A stretch of 64,000 bases of DNA from Gyrodactylus bullatarudis (GCA_012064415.1 SSNU01000310.1:434001-498000); one strand, 5' to 3'. Numbered from the stretch's first letter, positions 48,505 through 62,929 are shown. Notes: a model not told the origin generated them from the letters alone. Numbers and translations: made by a program.

Positions 48505-50384
48505 TCAGTAGTTCTCATCGACCAACTTAATTGAGAAGAGATTGGCCTTTGGAATTTCATTGAGATTAGACGACTCCAGTAGATCAATGTCGGAGAAGCA
48601 AGAGTTTTGATTCTCATATGGTGATTGAAGGGGTGATAGGACTTCCTCCTTCATCATGAACGTATCTGTCAGGGACTCACATTCAATGGTGGAACTGGAG
48701 CCTGTAGGCTGATGGCTATGATAATCTTCAACGCCCATTGCCTCCTCCTTGACGTAGTCAGCCATTTCTGATTTAAAGTTGTAGCTGTTGAGGAAATGAT
48801 TCGAGTCATCCATAAAGACCTCTGGGGATGTAGTGAGCATGGTGGGTGCAAAGTCAATGGCATAATTGTTGAGATAGTCCTGTGTTGACTTGGACGAGAA
48901 CGAGTCCTGAGAGTTGGTGTTGATCTGGAGGTTTTGACGTAGATTCTGACTGGAGTCATTCTTCTTCTTGTTGCTATTGGACACAAGAGCAGTGAGGGGT
49001 GCATCAAAGTTGGCCACTTTTCCATTCCCCAATTGATTGTCTTCCGTTTGCTGACGTCTCTCAAGGAGGTATCCTCTTCCCTTTTCATTGGAACTTTGGT
49101 TATTACTGCGGCTATTGTTGTTGTTGTTGTTAAGTGAGGAATTATTGGCGTGATTATTGCTGTGATTATTATTTAAATTATTATTAGAATTATTATTCTT
49201 ATAAATTAAAATCCTAGGCCTTCTATTGTGGTTGAGAATGGAGGGATTGGCTGACAACTTTTCACTCAGCTGGCTACCATTTCCAGTATGAGGATTAGTG
49301 TTGTTGTTGTTTGAGTTATTCCCAGAATTGTTCATATTAGAATTGGCAGAGGACAAGTAGGAGTTTGGCCTCTTCTGAGCAAAGACAGAGGAATTTTGCC
49401 TGCCATTATTAGTGTTAATGTTGTTGTTATTGGAGTATGATTGATGCTGGGCCATTTGTTTGTCTACGAACCATTTAGAGGCATTCTCCGATGGATAGTA
49501 CCAACTACGTCCAGTATTCTGATTGCCGTTCTGAGTTTGATTCTCATTCTGTTCAATGTTGGCAGACTTGTTTACAGAAAAGGGCAAAGTTTGTATAAGA
49601 GAATCAGATCGATTACGCTTCTTTGGCTGATACCGGTAATGGGGGAATTCAATGGCATGCAGTTCAGCGAGTTTACTGGCCTCCTCGCGAAAGCTTGCCT
49701 GTAGGACTGCTGGCATATTACGCCATAATTCACCAATTCGCTGACTTATATGAACATTGTGAGCATCGGGGAATGAATGTAAAACCAAACGTCGAATATA
49801 CTGAGCAAATATCTAAAATTAAAGAAGAAAAAGGAGAATTAATTTGGTTAATTTTTCTCAAAAAAATCAATGTTAAAACCAACCATAAAACTGTTCAAGG
49901 GTCTGGGTATAGAATCATTTTTACGTTTCTTGTGGGAGTCAACAACAGAGGTATAGGGATGCGGTTGTTTAGCCTCATCTAATGTTGAGGCTCTGGCGCT
50001 TGGCCATGACGAAGGTACTGCATGATTGGCGCCAAGATGGTTGAGCCATTCATCAAGGGATGACCTTCGCACGGTATCACATTCTGAGCACTTTTGAAAT
50101 TCTGAAAGACTCGAGGAGAATATATTAGAGGATTGTTTAACATTTGATGAGCTGGCCGAATTAGAGTTGGCGTCAAACTTTTTACTGCCACTGTGGAAGG
50201 ATGATTTTGTCGTACTGGGCGGCATGTTTTCGTTGCGTGCAGTCAAAATAGAATTATTATTTTTTAAAAGGATTCTCGGTGTTGTAGTAGATAACTGGTC
50301 GACTTCTTTCCTCATGTAGTTCGTACTTCCATAATTCCTAGAGGCAGTGAGGGTACTTTTAGCATTCAATGTTGTATCGATCAT
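48505..50384 (-). CDS. Sox-like HMG-box protein, asparagine-rich
   Basis: A probable nuclear DNA-binding protein. Exons 50384-49884 and 49812-48505 with a 71-nt phase-0 intron give 602 residues. The HMG box spans about residues 159-232 and the intron splits it: IPRPLNSFM, then IFAQYIRRLVLHSFPDAHN, HISQRIGELWRNM, FREEASKLAELHAIEFPHYR and YQPKKRNR. RPLNSFM, the SFPDAHN loop and the final FPxYxYQPKKR are Sox-type, but the box is divergent and I cannot assign a Sox group. The region after the box has long Asn/Ser tracts (about residues 280-390). The C-terminus is acidic with Ser/Thr, perhaps for activation. The frame stays open upstream of the chosen ATG, so the start is provisional. Confidence 0.85.
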
Positions 50385-51004
50385 AGTTCCATCATTCTGG
50401 TCGTCTTATTCACGAGACCGAGAAGTAATAATAAACTAGGAAAGCAACTTTCAAGGGTATTATTATACACTGGAGCGACTATGCATGTAGTGTATTTGTA
50501 CATACTATGCTATTAGGAATAGGAAAAATAATAGACCAAAGGTTCCCCTTTCATTTCACAAAACAGTCTTTCTACTAGGGGTAGAGAAACTCACACAGCA
50601 TGGGCTGATGATGATAGACCATTACACTTAGGTCGTGCATACATTTATCCATATATACTTTCATACATATACTCAGTAGACAATGTATACTTAACCTTTT
50701 GCTGAGTGCACTGACGCACGTTTGTCTACATTCATGATTAATTAATATGCATGCATACACACAATATACCAGCCATTTATTCATTGAAAATTTACTAATT
50801 CATTGAAAAAGTAGAAGAGGGGAAGACAGATGAGTGAGATGATGAGTCATAAAATAATTTTTCACTGCAAACAACAGACATACAGGATTAGACATAAAGA
50901 CAGACCAAGAAAATGTTTTATCAGAATAGACAGAAAAACGTGTATGTGTTATACATTATGTCTCAATAAAAACACACATACAAACAAACACACAGTAGGC
51001 TTTA

Positions 51005-51019
51005 TGTGTGTGTGTGTGA
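51005..51019. repeat. (TG)n microsatellite
   Basis: TG repeat of about seven units. A broken CA-rich stretch 30 bases upstream is complementary to it. Confidence 0.8.
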
Positions 51020-53171
51020 TGTGGATTTATTCATGAATGAATACTATTACAACCACTATACATTTGCATACAGGAAAATGACTGACAATTTATTTTCCTA
51101 GACTCTACATTCTCCTCTATTTGCCTAGCATGCACACACAATCTCAAATATGCTTGTTTGTATGGGTACGATAGGTAGGTAGGTAGATAGTTCCTGTGTA
51201 TATGAGTTCCCTTTGTCCCTTATGTCTCATCGGTTCGTTTATCCACTTCTTAGTCATAAACGTTTATGTTTTTTTTTTCACTCCAGATGATGAATCTACT
51301 TCTAAATGCTGCAAACAAAAGTTCTCTATAAACTCACGTTCTTTTGTAAAACTACTCTTTAGTAAGATCATTTTCCATGTTATTTAATGCTGTTGAATTC
51401 TTTTAGAACAATCTATTATCTAATTTTGAAAAATAAAACTGGTGATTCAAACTTCAAAAGTTTGACACCTATTCGGGTCAGGGAGAATTGATTATTGGTT
51501 ACTGTACTGTGATGTAACTATAAGCGTAATGAGATCTTTCTTTCTACTTCAAAGTGTTACTGAGAGGTTGGCCATGTTCACGTGAAAAGTGGTAATCTAT
51601 ATTTCCGTACAAGAATTGAAGGCTGGAAAATTTTAATTAACACTCAAAATTTCGATGACTTGGTTTTATCATTGACTATTACTCTCTCTCAAGAGAGATC
51701 ATCATCAGATTTGGTGTGAAACCCTATTTTTTATCGGATCGCATAGTGCCTTTATTCGTACATTATCTCCCCGAGAATATACTTATTTGTATAGTAAACT
51801 GGAATATGCAAATTTAGATACAAACAAATAATCTACAACATTAGATTGACTCATTAGAAGAAAACTAAATCAGGATGCTCCATATGGAGGCCATTACTAG
51901 AGAGAAAACAAGCTTAACCCTTTTCTATAGGTCCCATATGAATCAGGTAACTTTCTCAAACAAGGATTCTATTTTAAAGAAATTAAAAATAGTTTCAAAA
52001 CCTAGAAGAAGAACTATTTATTTTCAAATAAAATAATTTATTGAGAACTTATGAAAATTTACTTGTTATTGATAGAAATGAAAATTTCCAAGAAAATATA
52101 ATGAACGGTTTTTAAAAATCTATTCTTAGATATCAGAGAAGACACCCTTTGAAAGAAAGCAAACTCTTAAAATACGAAAATATGATCATCTTGAGATAAA
52201 ATAGACAACAATTCTCCTAAACTAAAAGTGGGTATTGCATATTCGTTAGGGTTAAATCTTGTAATAGACAAATCTCTATATAATTATCAAAATTATCATT
52301 GAAAAACTAGGTAAAAGTTTCAAATAAATTATTTTCTTTTACATTAAAATTAATAAAATCCACTCTACCATGAATGTAGTCATAAAACAAGAGGTAACCT
52401 TTTTTACCTGGTAGGAGTGAAGTAAAGAAATCGAATTCTATGAGCAGGTGAAATAGATAGTCAATAAATGCTATACTTTAAAAAACAATATAGTGATTAC
52501 TTTAAAGTAGTTGGTAGAATGAAGTAGTATTTACTACTAAGTAGTATTAATTCATCCAATGAAATCAACTATTTCTATTACGTGTACTCCCAATACTGTA
52601 TAAAATATGTAATAATACAGAATAGAAGACAAATAGAAGAGATAGACGGAGAGGATGGGGGGGGGGTCGAGGAGGAAAGAATAAAAATCCTAATCCCTTC
52701 ACATTATACATCTTGTGATATGCTAAGGAATGATGTATGGACTGTTTATATGGTCGTACCCCTTATTATTTAACAAACACACACTCAGGATCACATTGAG
52801 TGATATGGATAGCTCTTATGGGCAATGCTGGGTAAATTGAAAAGTTTATAGAATTGATGAAATATAAAACACAGTAGTACACTCTACGGTAGTCAGGTAG
52901 GGGAAACATTGACAGACAGAAAATTAGACATTCTCTTCTCAATGAAAGTGAAGAAGGGAACCTCTTTAACCAGAACATTGTCACAGTCCCTTTGAGAGCA
53001 TCAGTAAACACGACAAAGGATCAATTGATGAAAGAAATGTTTGAGTTGATGAAATACATAATCTTGGATATTTTTTACACTCTCTATTGATTTGATTGAT
53101 CAAGAAATAACCAGGTGAGTCCTAGTTTCTATTTGCATCAAATTATTGAGTGACCTCAATGTATTTTCTTA

Positions 53172-53545
53172 TTGATTTCCAACTTGAAGGATTTAATTTC
53201 GAGCAGAAGCGATTTTTCTTTTCTTTAACTTTGACTTAAATTTTTTTGTTGATTTCAAAGTGTTTGAGGAAATTAAATGCAATTTTTCCGGATCATCAAT
53301 GGACAGAATGAGAAGTAGTAAAATCCTGTTTTGCTTTTCTTGTCTATTTGTGATCCTGAAGGGTAACGTTTGATTCCTCTTACACCTTGAAATCAAGAAT
53401 AGTCTTCAACTCAAAGTTTATAAAAAACTTCAAATTCGAAAGTTTAAATGTCTCTCTTTCCTAGATCATTGAATCGGTTTCAAAAAAATCTTTAGAAATT
53501 TTTGTAAAAACCATAAATTTCCTAATTCATCGAGATCAGTTTTAT
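53172..53545. mobile_element. Foldback element, second subfamily, copy 2
   Basis: The inner arms ttgttgatttcaaagtg (about 53245) and its mirror at about 53380 flank a centre with two related gatcctgaa/ggatcatc segments. The right tail (aaccataaatttcctaattcat) matches the tails at 30.5 and 39.3 kb. Ends are approximate. Confidence 0.55.
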
Positions 53546-55644
53546 AATTAAAATTGTTTCTTACTGCTTGAATATTAGTGGAATTTCGATGATCCAAGTG
53601 TTAGAAATGTGGATCTGCTGAAAAATTCAATGGCTCTAATCGGTCTAATTTAGATATTAAAATTAATTTCTTCGAACTTCAAACTTCATATCAATAACCA
53701 GCTTTATATAGGAAGGAAAGAAAGATATTTTTAAACATTTTTACTTACTCTCGCACTGAAGACTAATAAACTTGATAAACAAAAAGTTCAATCCAACTTT
53801 CTTAATCCCATCTCTCTTAAAGTTAGGGCTCTGGAATAAATATAAACTGGAAAGAATTATCAAGAGTTATTATTAACTCTGGTTCATCGAATAATAAACC
53901 TTTTTTTCAGGGTCACATTCTCATTTAGGCTAAAAGAGTAAAGTAGCAATCATTAAAATACTCTGTCTGATCAGAGACTCCTTGTGATGGGAGGACTTTT
54001 TTTGTAGACTGAGAAAATTACTTCCTGTTCCCTTTATCAAGTCAGTCAAGTCAATGAGAAATACACTCTGAAAGTGTAAGCGTATGTGCTTGTCTGTGTG
54101 TTGGAGAAAGATGAGACTAAGATCGAAATAAAATAATTAAAACAAATTTTAATTTTAATCACATCCATCCATGAAGGATATTTGTTTGTTCATCATGAGT
54201 ATACCGTATCTGGAATATATATACACTGGATATATATTATATATATTTTACTGTGATTCTGGATATATAAACATTTTCATCCTGAATTTGTTCCCCAATT
54301 TTTCTTGACTAATTTGGTTCCAAAGGATAAAATCATCAGTTTCTATTTTATCTTTAGATTGTCTGCCAAACAAGGGTCAAGCAAAGAACTGAGAACCTGC
54401 AGGTAGCTATCCAACTGGCTAAAGGATAACTTATGAACGAAAATCAAGAAAACTCGAGTGAGTTATTCAGGATTTCATTAGAAAAATATTGAATTTCAAA
54501 ATTAACTCGGTATCATTCTTTTGGTTTTTGAATGGCCTATCGATAGGCTGGTTTAAAGAATTAAAGATTCATTGTCATAATCTGCAAAAGTTAATTTTCT
54601 ACTTTAGCATTAGGTTTCCAAAAAATCTAAAACGAATTTAGAATTTGAGTTTAGAGAAAGATTCATAGAATTACACAGTCTAGCAAAATAACACTTTTTT
54701 CATCCATATTCAGTAAAATTTTGACAATATCCTCGTCAGCCTGATAAAATGAGGCGATCAGATTTGGAGAAATATTCGAATTTTATTTTTGCTCTAAAAT
54801 GTTTAACATAGCTTGCATTGAAATTCTAAAAAGACAGAAATAATCTGCAAAAAATTCTCTACAGCTTGTCGCCATAAACTTTTGAGCTACCTCTTTTTTT
54901 TGATAGTATCTCTCAAATTTCCATTTTTTTAAAAAAAGTGAAAAATTCAAGTCTAGTCAAGTGAAATGAATGCATGTATTTGAATAGTTAGAGAAGAGAT
55001 TAATGTCATGAAAACGATACACTAGCCCGTAGAAAATACAGTTGACTAAATGAAGAGAGTTAACGACAATCTGAAGTAATTCTATCCCGACATGAAATTC
55101 AATCAGCTTTCAAATTAATTAATGAGAGGAATTCTCCCATCCCCCAAATATAGATATCGACTCACTTGTATGAGTAGTGGGAAATTTCTCTGGACAATTG
55201 AGCGAAATAAAAGTAAACTTCATTTTACTCTCAGTTTTAATGAGAATCTACTGCCTCAAGGTAGAACGGAGAATGACCATTCAAGCTTGTTAATGGAAAT
55301 TTAGATTTTATCTACGACAGACTAAAGTTTAATTAATCTAGACTTTTGACTGACAAAAATGCATTTAATCTAGACTTTAAATAATAAAACACAAGCTTTT
55401 TGAATCTCCAAAAGAGAATAAATAAGAAGATGTGTGATTCTCTAATGAACAGCTACAATTATTTTGTGATCACTCAAGATATGTTTTTTATTTTCTCTAA
55501 ACTTCCTTATGAGCTCAGAATTAATAAATAAAAATATGTATACAAAATTGAAATAATTTGTACAAAAAATAACATAGTCATACAAATCGTTTATTATTTT
55601 TCTTTTACTCAGAATTCTTCGGTGATATGTTCTTCTTAAAAAAT

Positions 55645-56060
55645 TCTACAATAGAGTTTTCGAGTTATTCGGTAAAAACTGAAAACCCGACTTGCATTGC
55701 TTTACCTTTCAATATAGAAAATCATGAATGAGATACAACGACAGAAATGACATCATCTTGTTCAGGAATAAATTCGAATAAATTAAGAATTCTTAACGAA
55801 AGAGTAAAAGTTTCCCTTGACTCTTCTAGTTTCCGAGTTTTTTGAATCCAAAGTTGAAAATTTACTTATCTATTTGGAAAATCCTCAACTTCAACTCAAT
55901 TTTTTGCCTATTTAAGCACCTCGTAGGAAAAAAGTCTACCTCAATTAGGAAGTATCAAAAATTTTCGAAAATTATGCTTCTGTTAAATATTTCCATTGAC
56001 AAATCTCTATTTTTAACATTTGATAATAAAGATTGAGTTGTAGATTAATTTGATTTATGA
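55645..56060 (+). repeat. Dispersed repeat, copy A
   Basis: About 400 bases recur in reverse orientation at 62930-63345 with moderate divergence. Shared landmarks are gttttcgagttattcggtaa, a catcttgttcaggaataaa block and a cacctcgtaggaaaaa block. No protein-coding frame is conserved between the copies. Confidence 0.7.
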
Positions 56061-56212
56061 ATTACTACGGCTGTTATGTAATTCATGTAAGACAGTGTAA
56101 TAATGTTGTAAAATAGTTATAAAAAATTAGAAAATTTTTTATCTGAAAATTAGCGTTTTAATAAATCTGAAAATGTTTATGAAATCAATCTGGTTTTTAT
56201 TACTAGCAAAGG

Positions 56213-56450
56213 TCAGGATAGAGAAGAGTAATCAATTTTTGATCTTGTATGTTCCATAATAGTTTTGATAAAGAATGCTATAGATGGAAAGTAGTATTTC
56301 GATAAGAAATGTTTCTCGAAATTATAATTTTGCTCGATTTTTATGGAGGTTTCTGTAAATTTTCTAATGATAAAGGCGGATTTAGACAGGAAGCCAAGAT
56401 GCGAGCATTGTAGGAGTTCAAGTCAGGGTAAAGTGTGTTTAGAATAGAGC
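56213..56450 (-). pseudogene. Decayed relative of the 6.2-kb hypothetical ORF
   Basis: Segments such as atgcgagcatt...tcaaggtcagggtaaa align with 6446-6477, and weaker similarity extends left to about 56213. Stops break the minus-strand frame. It lies directly beside dispersed repeat copy A. Confidence 0.35.
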
Positions 56451-59400
56451 TTATTCAATCTATTCATAAAAGATTTAATCCGCTAATAAATTTTGATATC
56501 AATACTTTAAGCAAAACTGTACTTCAATTGATTTATAGTCCATCTGGTAAGAATTTCAAAGAATTTTCCTTAATTCATATTTGTTTTTACTTTGAAATTC
56601 CGATCGAGGAATGATCTGACCTTAAACTTTATTATTATCATCCATGTTTTTTTTAATGATCTCTTCTAATACAAGAATCAAAACGAGAGGGATTATTATA
56701 CTAAAAGTTCAAAGAAGAGATATTTTTGTTCTGAATCAGGAATGAAAAAGGCTCAACATGCTGGATAAAACATATACGTATGTTGAGGCTAAGCCCATAA
56801 TTTTATTTCCTTCAAAGCAATGTCTGCTCCAACTAATCGATAAAATTTAAGTAGCAGGGATTGACTTGAATTAAATCTCAATCCACCCCCTGTTTCTTTT
56901 CACCAAAGTAGGAAGAAAACGTTTGACAAGTCCATTGTCATTCATTTAATAGCTGAATTTCTAAATGAATACATCGTTTGGCCATTCTCTAGTTTTCTCT
57001 TGTATGAGTGTAGCTATGGTGAGTAGGTAACTTGTCACAATACATTGTCAGGTTCATGTTAATCTCATCCAGTGGACAAGAATAAAAACAACAGAAACCA
57101 TTCGAATCTTTCGAGGGGTTGGTTTCCATCCCAAGTCTGAATAATAATTTTGGGTTCTCTCTTGTTGAATCAATGTTGATGGAATCAAATTAGGTTATTT
57201 TCGCCATCAAAAGGCACCATATTCAATTCAAGCTTGAGAGAACAAGCTGTTTTCTCCTCATTTGAATTGATATTGTTCCATCAGTCATAAGTTTATTTTA
57301 AAATTAATTAAATTAAAGATGTTTTTTTGGCTTAAACATGAAAGAATTCTTCTCCATTAACTTTTAAATCTATTTATTAATTGACTCAAAAGTAAAATGC
57401 TACGATTGATATTTATTATTCAACAATCAAGTTGAAAAAATTTTGAGAAAGAATCATGCAATCGTTCTATAGTTCATCTTTAAAAATGTTCAGGATTCTC
57501 TTCCCTATTGAATAAAAAGATTAATTTCATCTAAATTAATTATGTTCCAGATAGTGAACAAGCGTGTGTTATCAAAATTCAAAACATCTCTCGATTATTA
57601 TTAACCATGTTACACAAAGGGTTTGAGATTAGCCTGGTTCAAGATTGACATGGGAAAGTTGGTTAAAATTTCATGTATTTCTGGTGTAGCAGAAAGAATA
57701 AATTTTTCCCATAAAAATGGATTGTTTTATAAGAACAAGGTTATGAATTTAACAGACAGCTGCTTATTTTTACATGCAGGCCTTGTATTTTATCATCTTG
57801 TTCTTCAGGGTTCTAGCTTAGAACTTCTAGGAATCATTGATAAATAAATTAGATTATCTGTTACCCTTTCAATTCAACAGTATCCGTCAGTACAGGGAAC
57901 ATGGATAAATCTGTTGGCAACTTATTAAACTACTGAGCTACAGAACTCATCAAAGAAAAATTATTTTATGAAAAATAAAAATAATTATTGAACTCCTATA
58001 CTTACATAGGTTAACTAGAAATATTTCGTTATTCTTGTTACTCTTGATAGTCTCAAGACTCCCTGACAATTCAGTTGAAGTTGTTACTAGTAACAAGATT
58101 AGCTTAATTAGTTAGGCTAGTATATAATATAATCTTTCCTTAGTAAGGGATCCTTACTCATTTTGAATTAGTTTTCAAAGGGAGGGAGTTGAAAATAGTG
58201 TCTTTGAAAATTGCAATGTTTTCGGAATTGAGCTAGCAAGTTACATAAACCTTTTTTAAATTTGATTCATTCGTCAGATTGAAATTGGCCTCCATTTTGT
58301 AACAAATGTGTACGATAACTTTCTATAACTTGAGCGGCCATCAACTTGATGTAATTGAAGTAAAATTTCATGGAAATTAGAAAGGTTTTTTACCTTTGAG
58401 GGATAGAAAAACTCTGATCCCATAAAACATGAACCTCTTTTTATTGAGATTAATAAAATTCATGATGATCTCTTTTTTAGTAACCTTAACGTCCTGTCAA
58501 TTTTTCTCCAGTGAAAACATAAAAAACTGTTTATTTATTTTATGACGAGAGTAGAGGGTGAGAGGGGGAGGACGATTACTACACTCTAACAGCAGGAAAA
58601 GTAATCAATGATCATTTGACCCATTTGCTGGTTCCTACTACTATGATCAAAAAGACAGAATCATCCTATTCATTTGAGAAGGGAAATTGAAAGGTCGTTA
58701 ACCTGTCAAATATTAATAATTCTAGTACTAGTTAGTTCAAGCCTTCTGAGTGTAACATGATCAATGATCATCATTCTTCAATGATTTCATCGAGGTCATT
58801 CGCTGCATCGAGAACAACTGAGTATGGAATATCGCCCCCTTTTTACAAAAAAACCATAAAATCTATTCCCATGGCTAACAATAAAATGTCTTTAAACTGG
58901 AACAGTAAATCTTTTTCTTGATTTAACCTCAATTTAATTCCTTGAATAACTTATATTATCGTATTTTATCAGTAATGATTCTTTTGGGTCATCCTTCAAT
59001 GAAATAGAGAAAAGTTTCTGTTAGTTTCATAACATTATTTGGTTTTATAGTTTTGAAATACCTATCAAATAAATATAGAATCAAATTAATACAGAAATGA
59101 CATTGAAAATTGTGAATAAATTCTCTCTTCGTTAACAGGCTGGCAACAGGAGGCCTTAATAAAATGTAAATAAATAATCTAGCCAAGATGAACGTTATAG
59201 TAGTCCGTTAGTAGTTGGAGAATCTGTTTCTCTCAACGTTTTTGTGCTGGGAGTTGGCAAGGGAAGTTTGAATGGAAAAGGAAGGCTGTCGATTGTCTCA
59301 CCAACTTTACCTTCTTAGTTTTACAACGGATTATGAATACAAATCATCAAAAAAACTACTAATAGAATAAGAAGAAGAGTAGATAAAATGTGTCGGGTGC

Positions 59401-60057
59401 TCTTAAATGTCAAATGATTAATGAAGAGGTTGTTTTTCTCACGTGTGTGAATAAAACTGGATCCTTGTGGAGGTGGGAAAGACCCACCTGTGTTAATCAA
59501 CAAAAACAGATGCCTCTTATCCACATAAACGGGTCATGTGAATATGAGACAGTGTGTCTTCCTACAAAAAACATGTAACTATAGACCTCTAGCTAGGCAA
59601 TCTGTTTCAGCAAATAATGAAATGGACTTGGTTTGTGGAAAACTCAAACTCTAGTTGAGATCTGTGAGGTGTGTCAAAATGAATTCCTTTTTCTTCTTCT
59701 TTTCCTTCCATTTTTGAGAATGAGGATTGAATTTCAATCATAGGAAAAAAAACTTTGAGTATAAATAAATTAAAATAATCTTCTTTTCACTATTCTTGAG
59801 TTACTTTCTCTAGTATCACGCAAGAAAAATTTTGTTTGATCTGAAGAGAATCTTTATTTTCTCTGAGTTATTTTTGACAAGACGTACAAAGAGAAATTAT
59901 TTTGAGAATTAAGAAACTAGAGAATTATTAAAAAATTGTGATGCCAAATTATATATTTAAATATCTAATCGTATACCTGTAAAATTCTATTCCAGAATTC
60001 ATACATTTCGAAATACTGCAATCAGCCCACTCAAAGAAACTAATTTCTTGATAGGTA
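56451..60057. other. Gene-free region
   Basis: Only short chance frames. At 58011-58030 it carries the exact 20-base string also present at 1211-1230. I see nothing else supportable. Confidence 0.4.
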
Positions 60058-60626
60058 TCGGTAGGTATTATGTGATTTTTACAAAATTCTCAATTTTTAT
60101 CAAGAAGACGAATTTGATAAAGATTTTTTGCAATCTAGATCATGATAAGGGCCACTTTCATCATATAGTACTCCCTCTTTAATAACTGTCTAAAAGGTAT
60201 CCCCCTAATTTCTACCACTCAAAAATATCTTTTGTAAATCGTGACTATTTGAAAGCAGATTTATTTACCCAAAAATATGCTAAAATTTAATTTTCAGCAA
60301 AATTAATACCTTTCAAAAGAAAATGTGGAAAAATCAATTTCTAAAAATGATATATTTCAAATCTCAAGTTCAAGCCATTCGAGTGGAAATTCTTGCTGAT
60401 TTCAAAGCGATCAGAATTTTATTTTTAGGAAAAGTTGTGTTTGAATCGTCATTATTTAGTGATCTTGGAAAATCAAATTTTAATTGATAAAATCGAGAAA
60501 TAAAATTTAATTTAAAAATTTCAACTTTTTTTCATCAAATGGTGATCTTGATTCCAAAAATACTCAAAAAATTGATATCTTGATACAAAAAGTCATACAT
60601 TTCCATCTTCATAATAACTAGGTGTA
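60058..60626. mobile_element. Foldback element, degenerate copy related to copy 3
   Basis: The left part (tttttacaaaattctcaattttt, then gaatttgataaagattttttg and atctagatcatga) follows copy 3 at 24.1 kb. The right end cttcataataactaggtgta mirrors the usual terminus. The arms are strongly diverged. Confidence 0.55.
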
Positions 60627-62311
60627 CCTAAAATAATTTTGTATTTCCCTAATAAGTTGAACTGAGCTTGCATAGGCCTTATTCGAGACTCCCTTATTCC
60701 AATTTTCGTGTATTAACTATTCATAACATTATTGAAACGTATATTAAGAGGGTTCCATCTTTTTTTGACGCATGATTTGGTTTTAATTAACCAAGAGGGC
60801 TCCAATACGATGATCTCTAAAATAAATAATGCATAGAAAGCACAACTCTGAATAATATTTAAAAAAATTATATTTATCAGAAATCAAGTCTTAATAATTA
60901 TTTTGTTTTATTATTTTAATACATATTACCTTTAATTTACCCCGCCAATTCAAACTATTTACTTTTGACATATCCAGATTTATAAATACTTGAGATTCAG
61001 CCTTTTTATTTACCAATTTTTGATTCTTTCTTCATGCTTGATACGCTCATGCGTATGAATGAAAACTCTTATTCCGAAAGCTGTTCTCTAACTCTGATCT
61101 TAACTAAGAAGTTAATTACTTACTTGAAAATTTATTACCGGGAGAATTATATATAAATATTAATCTTGTTTATGATTTAACATGTCACATGATAAATGAA
61201 TGATCGATCAATTAGAAAATGAAAAATTGATTTGGATTAGCTTCTGGACTCCTAAATTTTTCGAATGGGGTACTAGGGTAATACAAACGTTTACAATTTT
61301 TTCGGCTATTCCCTCATTCGGTGGAGAATTAAATTTTGAGAATAAATACCTCTTGAATTAAATATCTTAAATTTTGTTCTGATATACAAAATCTCATTTG
61401 AATATAACAATTTTTAAATCCGCGCCAACAAAATTTGAATGAATTTTACTACGATAATAGATATAAATCACGTTTTTGAGCAATTTGTATGCGTATTATT
61501 TCTGGTTCATTAAAAAATATTTTGAATTACCCTAGTGTACACTGTGTACTAAGATGATTGCAGTCGAATGGTTAAAGATAATATTGATTTGAAATAGAAT
61601 AATTGAATCCTAGTCATCTGGAGTCAGCAGTTGATTTGTTGAATCATTTCAAATTGTGTTCATTTCACTGTCAGTGTCAAACGATTAATCATAATTGAAT
61701 GAATTGTTGGACATAAAGAAGCGGGAATGTAACTCTCTGATTTTATGAATTTGTATTTTCTTCCTTTTGGAATAGAATTCTTCTTCTCTCCAGCTAGCTG
61801 AAAGAAGAGATGCAGAGAAGTAGTAGTAATTAGAAATATCCTAGGATCTACTTTGCCAACAGATGAGAGCCATTGAGATTTCATATATATTAAGAGTGTC
61901 TATCAAAAAATATTCATAAAAACAAAGAAATAAATTTCCTTCCCTACCAAAGTATGGAGTTGAGTACTATTGAGATAAAATCTAATCGGCAGTCTACACT
62001 TCCTACCTTTCTTGATTAGAAAGTCACATTAATACACTCTTTCATCCACTGGCTAGCCAAATTAATCTGATCGATGTTTGTGAAAACAAACAAGATTAAA
62101 CTTGTAAATTGTGATAGAATGTATAAAAACTACAGAGCATATGGGACCCTCAGAGAGTGAGAAAGGGAGAACGAGGCGACAAGAACTAACATGTAACTTT
62201 ATTAAATTGTGTTGCTTTAATTTTTTTGTTGGACAAAACACTTATCTATTTATATTCATGTAAAATATATATTGTAAACAGTAATAAAAAATATAAATAG
62301 GAAATAATCCT
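60627..62311. other. Gene-free region
   Basis: AT-rich. A short segment near 61432-61456 resembles the 21.2-kb / 37.2-kb repeat. No gene is supportable. Confidence 0.4.
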
Positions 62312-62650
62312 CTATACCTTTTGCAGTTCGTTAAGGAAGATATGAAATTCGATAAGGAATTTGTGAAATTCAGTAAGAAACTCATGAAATTCATTCAAGA
62401 ATAGTATTTTAAAATGTCATCATTTGAGGAAGATATGAAATTCAATAGGGAGGTTGTGAAAAAAAATATGGAATTAAGCTGTCTTGGATAAATGAGTGTA
62501 GTTTTGTGTGAAGATTTGTCTCAATTCATTAAACACATGGGCAGTGCCATATTCAACCGCTTACAAATAAATCCGCAATCCGAGAGAGAGTTTCACCTCG
62601 AAGAAGAATGATTGTTAATATCATTGATTAATGTCAAAAACGCCACAAGT
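62312..62650 (+). mobile_element. Partial copy of the 702-bp inverted-repeat element
   Basis: It begins with the same ctataccttttgcagttcg end and runs through the 21-nt subrepeats, then matches the centre segment around ccatattcaaccgcttacaa and gaagaagat...gttaatatc. The right arm is absent, so the copy is truncated. It differs from 35873-36574 by small indels. Confidence 0.7.
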
Positions 62651-62929
62651 TCTACAAATCTTAATTGATTATAGAAAAACATTTTCTCTCGGGTCATTTT
62701 TGATTAAACCCTAAAAATAATGATAGAGCTCTATTGAGAAAAATGTTTGATCATCTTCACTTTAATGGCGAAGGGGAAGAATATATGTTTTATGATAGAT
62801 AATGTTGAGGAAACGAAAATCATTCCGTTGATGAAGATATAAATAAAATAAAGACTTATCGTAATCAATTTTTGATCTATTACACAGTTTTAAATGGAAA
62901 AATCTACTCAATGATATTTTCCAATTGAT

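Larger units (their letters stand above)
50385..55640. other. Gene-free region upstream of the HMG-box gene
   Basis: No supportable gene. It contains simple repeats (CA/TG near 50965-51019, a GGTA run near 51170-51190, a ten-base G run at 52657-52666), a foldback at 53172-53545 and AT-rich palindromes near 54215-54265. The HMG-gene promoter should lie at the left end. Confidence 0.45.

Noticed and set aside
48669..49088. 139-codon frame overlapping the HMG-box gene
   Set aside because: Shadow in another frame of the repeat-rich C-terminal exon.
50693..50730. TTAACCTTTT end resembling a piggyBac terminus
   Set aside because: No matching inverted end or second TTAA found within a plausible distance.
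54215..54265. TATA-rich palindrome
   Set aside because: Simple (TA)n-type sequence with no adjacent gene to support a promoter call.
59390..59578. 62-codon frame in slightly GC-richer DNA
   Set aside because: No recognisable protein features or splice sites; most likely chance.
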